Shown one piece after another: positions 7,084 through 11,166 of a stretch of DNA of 11,166 nucleotides (within the stretch, counting starts at the first letter, position 1; every line of letters begins with the position of its first letter). The position numbers were made by a program, and so were the translations under genes. Below the pieces are notes generated by a model. The model was not told where the DNA came from and searched no databases. It worked only from the letters and a program-made list of their open reading frames with translations. The stretch is from an uncultured Marinilabiliaceae bacterium (lineage in GTDB: Bacteria; Bacteroidota; Bacteroidia; Bacteroidales; Marinilabiliaceae), in the NCBI GenBank assembly GCA_905235955.1, contig CAJONN010000048.1:1-11166 (forward strand), written 5' to 3'.

Positions 7084-8811
7084 TTATGCCTGACGATAAT
7101 CGGCAATGTTTTCCTCTTGAAATTTGCGAATAAATGTAATGTGCTTTTCAACTTCAGCTTCAGCGTAGCGCACATATACGTTAGCCGATTTAGCAAAGAG
7201 TTCTGGAGCTTTGAGCGCATCGATGACGAGGAGGTTGCCCATGATGGTGTGAGCCGACATCTCTACCAATCGGCGTGCCATCAGGTCGAGTAGCTCTTGG
7301 TTCTTTGCCTCAGTTATTTGATTTACGGCCATACGAAGTTTGTCGGCCATGTCTTTCAGCTTGTTGCGCAAGATGTCAAAGTCAGTAGGTTTGTCGCCTG
7401 CAAGCAATGATATTTGCTGCTCGTAGTCGTCTATTTGTGCCAAGTATGCGCCCGTTGTAACGTAGCGTATGGCAGCCACTACTTGCAACTGTGTAGTGCC
7501 CTCGTAGATAGATGTGATGCGTGCATCGCGGTAGATGCGTTCACATTTATACTCTTTCATGAAGCCTGAGCCACCATGCACTTGTATGCAATCGTAGGTG
7601 TTTTGGTTGGCAAATTCGCTACCCATAGCCTTTGACAGTGGTGTGAATGAGTCGGCCAATTTGGCGAATTTCTTTTGCTCGGCACGTTCTTCAGGTGTAA
7701 GTTTGCGTTCTTTGGCTATGTCGTCTAAGGCTTTGTAGATGTCAACAAAGCGAGCTGTTTCGTATAGTATGGCGCGTGTAGCATCAGTTTTGGCTTTTAT
7801 GAGCGAAATGAGTTCGGCTACAGCGGGGAATTCTATTATAGCTTTGCCAAATTGCTTACGGTCTTTGGCGTATGCCAATGCTTCGTTGTATGCAGCTTGC
7901 GAAATGCCTACGCCCTGAGCTGCGATGCCAAGTCGGGCACCATTCATCAGTGCCATTACATATTTGATGAGGCCAAGTTTGCGGTCGCCACAGAGTTCGG
8001 CTTTGGCATTGCGATAAACGAGTTCGCAAGTAGGCGAACCTTTGATTCCCATTTTGTTCTCTATGCGGCGTACATCAACGCCACCTTGACGTTTGTCGTA
8101 GATAAACATTGATAGTCCGCGACCATCGTGAGTGCCCTCTTCTGAGCGTGCCAAAACGAGGTGAATATCGGCATCGCCATTGGTGATGAAGCGCTTTACA
8201 CCATTGAGTCGCCAGCAGTTTTCTTTTTCGTCAAATGTAGCTTTGAGTGTAACCGACTGTAGGTCAGAGCCTGCATCGGGTTCAGTGAGGTCCATCGACA
8301 TTGTTTCGCCTGCGCAGACACGAGTGAGGAAGCGTTGTTTTTGGTCATCGTTGCCAAACTCATATAGTGTTTCGGCACAATCTTGCAAGCCCCAAAGGTT
8401 TTCAAAGCCTGCATCGGCTGATGATACCATGTCGGCTGCCATGATGTAAGGCACAATTGGGAAGTTGAGTCCGCCAAATCGGCGAGGCATTGCCATGCCC
8501 ATGAGCGATGCTTTGCGTGTAGCGTCTATATTGATGTCGGTGCCGGGCGCATATTGCACTCTGCCGTTTTCGCATTTTGGCCCGTCGTGGTCAACGCCTT
8601 CAGCATTTGGTCCGATAACGTCGCCACATATTTCGCCAACAATGTCGAGCACACGGTCGTAGTTGTCCATTGCGTCCTCAAAGTTTTGCGGTGCATAGTC
8701 GTAGTTGTCTTTGTCGGCAAAATTGCGTTCTTTGAGCTCAACTATGCGTTTCATCAACGGATGGTTAAGGTGGTACTTAAGCTCCGGTGTTTCTTTATAG
8801 TAATTAGCCAT
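7084..8811 (-). CDS. Long-form acyl-CoA dehydrogenase (FAD), partner of EtfAB
   Basis: This 575-residue flavoenzyme should interconvert acyl-CoA and trans-2-enoyl-CoA, passing electrons to or from the ETF encoded just upstream. Family marks are EPDAGSD (177-183), RKQFGKAI (318-325), the FAD-binding QVHGGSGFMKEY (410-421) and IYEGTTQLQ (435-443), with E437 the expected catalytic base. It is longer than the roughly 380-residue short-chain enzymes. An N-terminal extension of some 90 residues includes GEICGDVIGPNAEG, and a helical C-terminal region (about 460-575) follows the catalytic core. This resembles long acyl-CoA dehydrogenases with an added C-terminal domain. The gene lies 75 nt after etfA and is followed by a strong terminator, so it ends the unit. 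No thiolase, crotonase or 3-hydroxyacyl-CoA dehydrogenase is in the window, so chain length and direction (oxidation or butyryl-type reduction) are undetermined. Confidence 0.94.
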   Translation of the reverse strand: MANYYKETPELKYHLNHPLMKRIVELKERNFADKDNYDYAPQNFEDAMDNYDRVLDIVGEICGDVIGPNAEGVDHDGPKCENGRVQYAPGTDINIDATRKASLMGMAMPRRFGGLNFPIVPYIMAADMVSSADAGFENLWGLQDCAETLYEFGNDDQKQRFLTRVCAGETMSMDLTEPDAGSDLQSVTLKATFDEKENCWRLNGVKRFITNGDADIHLVLARSEEGTHDGRGLSMFIYDKRQGGVDVRRIENKMGIKGSPTCELVYRNAKAELCGDRKLGLIKYVMALMNGARLGIAAQGVGISQAAYNEALAYAKDRKQFGKAIIEFPAVAELISLIKAKTDATRAILYETARFVDIYKALDDIAKERKLTPEERAEQKKFAKLADSFTPLSKAMGSEFANQNTYDCIQVHGGSGFMKEYKCERIYRDARITSIYEGTTQLQVVAAIRYVTTGAYLAQIDDYEQQISLLAGDKPTDFDILRNKLKDMADKLRMAVNQITEAKNQELLDLMARRLVEMSAHTIMGNLLVIDALKAPELFAKSANVYVRYAEAEVEKHITFIRKFQEENIADYRQA

Positions 8812-8834
8812 TTCTGATTATCTTTTACAATGTT

Positions 8835-8870
8835 GAAAGCTGCGCAACTATGTGTGTTTGTGAAGCTTTC
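8835..8870. other. Weak inverted repeat in the etfA to acyl-CoA dehydrogenase spacer
   Basis: GAAAGCT (8835-8841) and AGCTTTC (8864-8870) are perfect inverted arms with 22 bases between them, in the 75-nt spacer. There is no T-tract, so it is not a classic terminator. It may be an mRNA structure or chance. No TAnnTTTG box is seen here, which favours co-transcription with etfA. Confidence 0.3.
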
Positions 8871-8886
8871 GGCACAATGCCATTTG

Positions 8887-9924
8887 TTACTTGCTGTTTT
8901 TCTTGTAGTATTTTATCATCTTGGGGATGACCTCTTCAACGGTGCCGTTGATTACATAGTCGGCTATCTGGTTGATAGGAGCATCGGGGTCAGAGTTGAT
9001 AGAGATGATCATTGATGAATCTTGCATTCCGGCAATGTGTTGTATTTGTCCTGATATGCCGCAAGCTATATAGAGTTTTGGGCGTACGGTAACGCCTGTC
9101 TGACCAATTTGTCGGTCGTGGTCGACCCATCCGGCATCTACAGCGGCACGGCTTGCGCCTACTTCAGCGTGTAGCTCTTTTGCCAGTTCGAATAGCTTGT
9201 CGAAGCCCTCTTTTGAGCCTACGCCATAGCCACCAGCTACTACTATTGGTGCACCTTTGAGGTTGTTTTTGGCTGCCTCTACGTGGCGGTCTATCACCTT
9301 TACTACATAGTCAGTGGTTGGTATATATTTAGCTACATCGTGTTTTACCACTTCGCCTTTGTATGCTGCGTCAACTATCTCTTTTTTCATTACGCCGTCG
9401 CGCACTGTAGCCATTTGTGGACGATGCTCTGGGTTGACGATGGTTGCGATGATAGAACCACCAAATGCTGGGCGAATTTGATAGAGTTGGTTTTCATAGT
9501 GCTTATCAACCATTTGGTCGCCCTCTTTCACCTTCATGTCAAACGAGCCTATCTCAAGCTGAGTGCAGTCGGCAGTAAGTCCTGAGTGCAGTGCTGACGA
9601 TACGCGTGGTCCAAGGTCACGACCAATGACGGTAGCGCCCATGAGGCATATCTGTGGTTTCTCTTCTTTGAAGAGGTTGACAACTGCAGAGGTGTGTGGC
9701 AAAGATGTGTATGGAAATAATCCTTCAGCATCGAAGATGTGTACTTTGTCGGTGCCGTATGGCAATATTTGTGCCTCAACACCATCGAGTTTATATCCTA
9801 CGCAGATGGCTTCGAGCTTTACGCCAAGTTCGTTGGCAAGCTTGCGCCCCTTTGTGAGGAGTTCCAAACTTACATCGGCAACTTTGTTGCCTTCAAGTTC
9901 GCAATATACAAATACGTTGTTCAT
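8887..9924 (-). CDS. etfA: Electron transfer flavoprotein, alpha subunit
   Basis: EtfA binds FAD and, with EtfB, moves electrons between the acyl-CoA dehydrogenase and other redox partners. I chose the ATG at 9922-9924 (345 residues, MNNVFVYCEL). The frame stays open seven codons further, but only to a TTG, and the ATG has an A-rich leader and the usual family N-terminus. The N-terminal domain covers about 1-200. The C-terminal FAD domain is well conserved, with GGYGVGS (231-237), GASRAAVDAGW (256-266), QIGQTG (272-277), LYIACGISGQIQH (284-296), AGM (298-300) and INSDPDAPI (309-317). It lies 48 nt after etfB and 75 nt before the dehydrogenase, all on one strand. No ferredoxin domain or other fusion is seen. 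Subunit identity is secure; the partner is inferred from adjacency. Confidence 0.97.
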   Translation of the reverse strand: MNNVFVYCELEGNKVADVSLELLTKGRKLANELGVKLEAICVGYKLDGVEAQILPYGTDKVHIFDAEGLFPYTSLPHTSAVVNLFKEEKPQICLMGATVIGRDLGPRVSSALHSGLTADCTQLEIGSFDMKVKEGDQMVDKHYENQLYQIRPAFGGSIIATIVNPEHRPQMATVRDGVMKKEIVDAAYKGEVVKHDVAKYIPTTDYVVKVIDRHVEAAKNNLKGAPIVVAGGYGVGSKEGFDKLFELAKELHAEVGASRAAVDAGWVDHDRQIGQTGVTVRPKLYIACGISGQIQHIAGMQDSSMIISINSDPDAPINQIADYVINGTVEEVIPKMIKYYKKNSK

Positions 9925-9972
9925 TTTTTTGTTGACAAATAGCAAACTGATAATTATTTGCTGTATATGTGA

Positions 9973-10848
9973 TTAACCAATAGTGTTGCTCTGAATAAGT
10001 TCGGCCATAAGGCTGTCGATGTCAGCATCTGATGCGCTAAATGTTTTGCTCTCTTTGGCGGTAAAGATGATGTTTTTGACAGCTTTGACGTTGGTAGGCG
10101 AGCCTGCTTTGCCTATTTGAGCTGGGTCGGCATCAATGTCGGCAGCGCCCCATTGCTCAATGGTAAGGTATGGGCGAGCAGCGTAGTAGGCTTTTTCGGT
10201 TTCGTCAGTTATTGCTGCTATTTCAGGCGAAGGCTTAGCGTTTTTGTATTTCATCACAAGCTTGGCGTTGCGTGTGCGGCATGGTGCTGCTGAGCCGTTG
10301 ACTGTAACTACTATTGGTAGCGGACCTTCAACTGTTTCTACGCCACCATCTATATGGCGCTTAGCGGTGATAGTTTTGTCTTTGAGTGAGATGATCTCTT
10401 CAGTATAAGTAATTTGTGTAAGTCCGAGTTTCTCTGCTACTTGCGGACCAACTTGTGCTGTGTCGCCATCAATAGCTTGGCGACCGCAGATGATGATGTC
10501 GTAGCCACCAATTTTCTTTATGCCCTGAGCCAAAGTGTAGCTGGTTGCCAAAGTGTCGGCACCGCCAAGAGCACGGTCAGTCAAGAGTACGCCAGCGTCG
10601 GCACCTCGGTATAGTCCTTCGCGCAAAACTTCAGTAGCTTTGGGCAAGCCCATTGTCAGAATAGTGATGGTCGACCCCGGATGAGCATCTTTGATGCGAA
10701 GTGCTTGTTCGAGCGCGTTGAGGTCTTCAGGATTGAATACAGCCGGCAGTGCACTGCGGTTGACAGTTCCCTCTGGCGTCATAGCGTCGGGACCTACATT
10801 GCGAGTGTCGGGCACTTGCTTGGCTAATACAATGATTTTGTATCCCAT
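9973..10848 (-). CDS. etfB: Electron transfer flavoprotein, beta subunit (bifurcating-type signature)
   Basis: EtfB is the nucleotide-binding partner of EtfA. The 291-residue protein shows an N-terminal IIVLAKQVPDT (5-15), GGADTLATS (95-103), GRQAIDGDTAQVGPQ (122-136) and IGKAGSP (245-251). The middle motif reads DGDTAQVGP, where simple respiratory-type ETFs as I remember them read closer to DDDCNQTGQ. The form here matches what I recall of the electron-bifurcating ETF of Acidaminococcus, whose beta subunit carries a second FAD and reacts with NADH. That is recall plus inference, not a search result. Compared with that protein, the C-terminal half has a longer insert (about 200-240). It is the first gene of the unit, with an A-rich leader of about 85 nt from the proposed promoter. 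Confidence 0.96.
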   Translation of the reverse strand: MGYKIIVLAKQVPDTRNVGPDAMTPEGTVNRSALPAVFNPEDLNALEQALRIKDAHPGSTITILTMGLPKATEVLREGLYRGADAGVLLTDRALGGADTLATSYTLAQGIKKIGGYDIIICGRQAIDGDTAQVGPQVAEKLGLTQITYTEEIISLKDKTITAKRHIDGGVETVEGPLPIVVTVNGSAAPCRTRNAKLVMKYKNAKPSPEIAAITDETEKAYYAARPYLTIEQWGAADIDADPAQIGKAGSPTNVKAVKNIIFTAKESKTFSASDADIDSLMAELIQSNTIG

Positions 10849-10904
10849 TTTTTATTGTTTTGTTGTTATTCTTTTTTTTTGAAAAATAATAGTGTTTTAG
10901 ATTG

Positions 10905-10923
10905 GAGCCGAATAATTCGGTTC
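10905..10923. promoter_or_regulatory. Near-perfect dyad in the etfB leader
   Basis: GAGCCGAAT and ATTCGGTTC flank a single central A, with all nine positions pairing if one G-T is allowed. It lies between the proposed -7 box and the etfB ATG. The symmetry and tiny centre suit a dimeric regulator's operator. As RNA it could form a seven-pair hairpin with a five-base loop. No regulator is encoded in the window. Confidence 0.4.
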
Positions 10924-10937
10924 TTGAAAAAGTGTTA

Positions 10938-10945
10938 CAAAATTA
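10938..10945 (-). promoter_or_regulatory. Candidate -7 box upstream of etfB
   Basis: The minus strand reads TAATTTTG, matching TAnnTTTG, 89 nt before the etfB ATG. No convincing -33 TTTG lies at the expected distance, and the surroundings are very AT-rich, so a chance match is possible. It is the best candidate I see for the etfB-etfA-dehydrogenase transcript. Confidence 0.4.
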
Positions 10946-11069
10946 TAATTTTTTTTATAAAAATACTGTTTCGGGTTTCGGAAGTGAAAAAATAGATAAA
11001 ACAACTCAAGTTTCGCAAGTAGAAATGTTCTGCAAACAAGTCCCCAAACACGGCTTTTTCATTAATCTT

Positions 11070-11126
11070 TTACTTTTTATTTCCGCAAGACTCAACGATG
11101 ATTGAGCGAAGCGAAATAAAAAGTAA
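11070..11126. repeat. Large palindromic intergenic element
   Basis: TTACTTTTTATTTC (11070-11083) and GAAATAAAAAGTAA (11113-11126) are perfect 14-bp inverted arms. An inner stem pairs CTCAA (11091-11095) with TTGAG (11102-11106) around a six-base loop. A 20-codon open frame on the plus strand (11098-11160, beginning MIERSEIKSNKK) starts in the loop and runs out of the element. It looks incidental. No T-tract follows on either strand. The form suggests a repeated extragenic palindrome, which I recall as common in Bacteroidales genomes, but only one copy is visible here. Confidence 0.7.
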
Positions 11127-11166
11127 CAAAAAGAACTCGTCGCTGTTGCCACTCCGCTAAAAATTA

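Larger units (their letters stand above)
10849..11166. other. Gene-free AT-rich region upstream of etfB
   Basis: I find no convincing gene in these 318 bases. The only open frame of note, on the plus strand at 10902-11105, has no recognisable domain and runs through the repeat elements. The region holds the proposed etfB leader, a dyad at 10905-10923, a -7 box at 10938-10945, a short doubled GTTTCGG at about 10968-10981, and a large palindrome at 11070-11126. What lies beyond 11166 is unknown. Confidence 0.7.

Noticed and set aside
8835..8870. Terminator between etfA and the dehydrogenase gene
   Set aside because: The arms are only seven bases with a 22-base gap and no T-tract follows on the minus strand.
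8887..9945. A 352-residue version of EtfA
   Set aside because: The longer form begins at a TTG; the ATG seven codons later gives the usual EtfA N-terminus and has a suitable A-rich leader.
10902..11105. 67-codon plus-strand open frame upstream of etfB
   Set aside because: It spans the dyad, the proposed promoter and part of the palindrome, has no recognisable domain, and its composition follows the AT-rich DNA.

Overview
The window reads as a chromosomal segment from a strictly anaerobic member of the Bacteroidales (Bacteroidetes). The supports are A-rich leaders without Shine-Dalgarno sequences, a TATCTTTG box matching the Bacteroidetes -7 consensus (TAnnTTTG), a Bacteroidales-type etfB-etfA-acyl-CoA dehydrogenase cluster, and overall protein character. 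This is inference from sequence reading; no database search was run. All seven genes I can support lie on the minus strand, so the layout is best read from high to low coordinates. No RNA genes, CRISPR array, insertion sequence or phage gene was seen.

Upstream block (11166 to 7084, minus strand). About 318 bases at the right edge hold no convincing gene. They carry a large palindromic element (11070-11126), a candidate promoter (10938-10945) and a small dyad (10905-10923). Then come etfB, etfA and a long-form acyl-CoA dehydrogenase, which together form one flavin electron-transfer unit. The dehydrogenase and EtfAB exchange electrons between an acyl-CoA/enoyl-CoA pair and other carriers. EtfB carries sequence marks that I associate with electron-bifurcating ETFs. 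A strong hairpin plus T-tract (7015-7056) ends this transcript.

Downstream block (7013 to 37, minus strand). A -7 box sits right against that terminator. It precedes four closely packed genes: an SLC13-type anion permease with two cytoplasmic RCK_C domains, a patatin-like (YjjU-like) acyl hydrolase, an AddA/RecB-type helicase-nuclease, and a Dus-family tRNA-dihydrouridine synthase. Gaps are 24, -1 and 15 nt, and the hydrolase stop overlaps the helicase start (TAATG). The four functions (transport, lipid hydrolysis, DNA end processing, tRNA modification) have no obvious shared pathway, so this looks like a co-transcribed housekeeping set. The last gene runs straight into a 14-bp tandem repeat at the left edge of the window.

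Nothing here is clearly a novel defence or mobile system. The points most worth checking are the likely bifurcating ETF/dehydrogenase unit, the helicase-nuclease with no AddB partner in view and an A-rich slippage-prone tract, and the two edge repeat elements.
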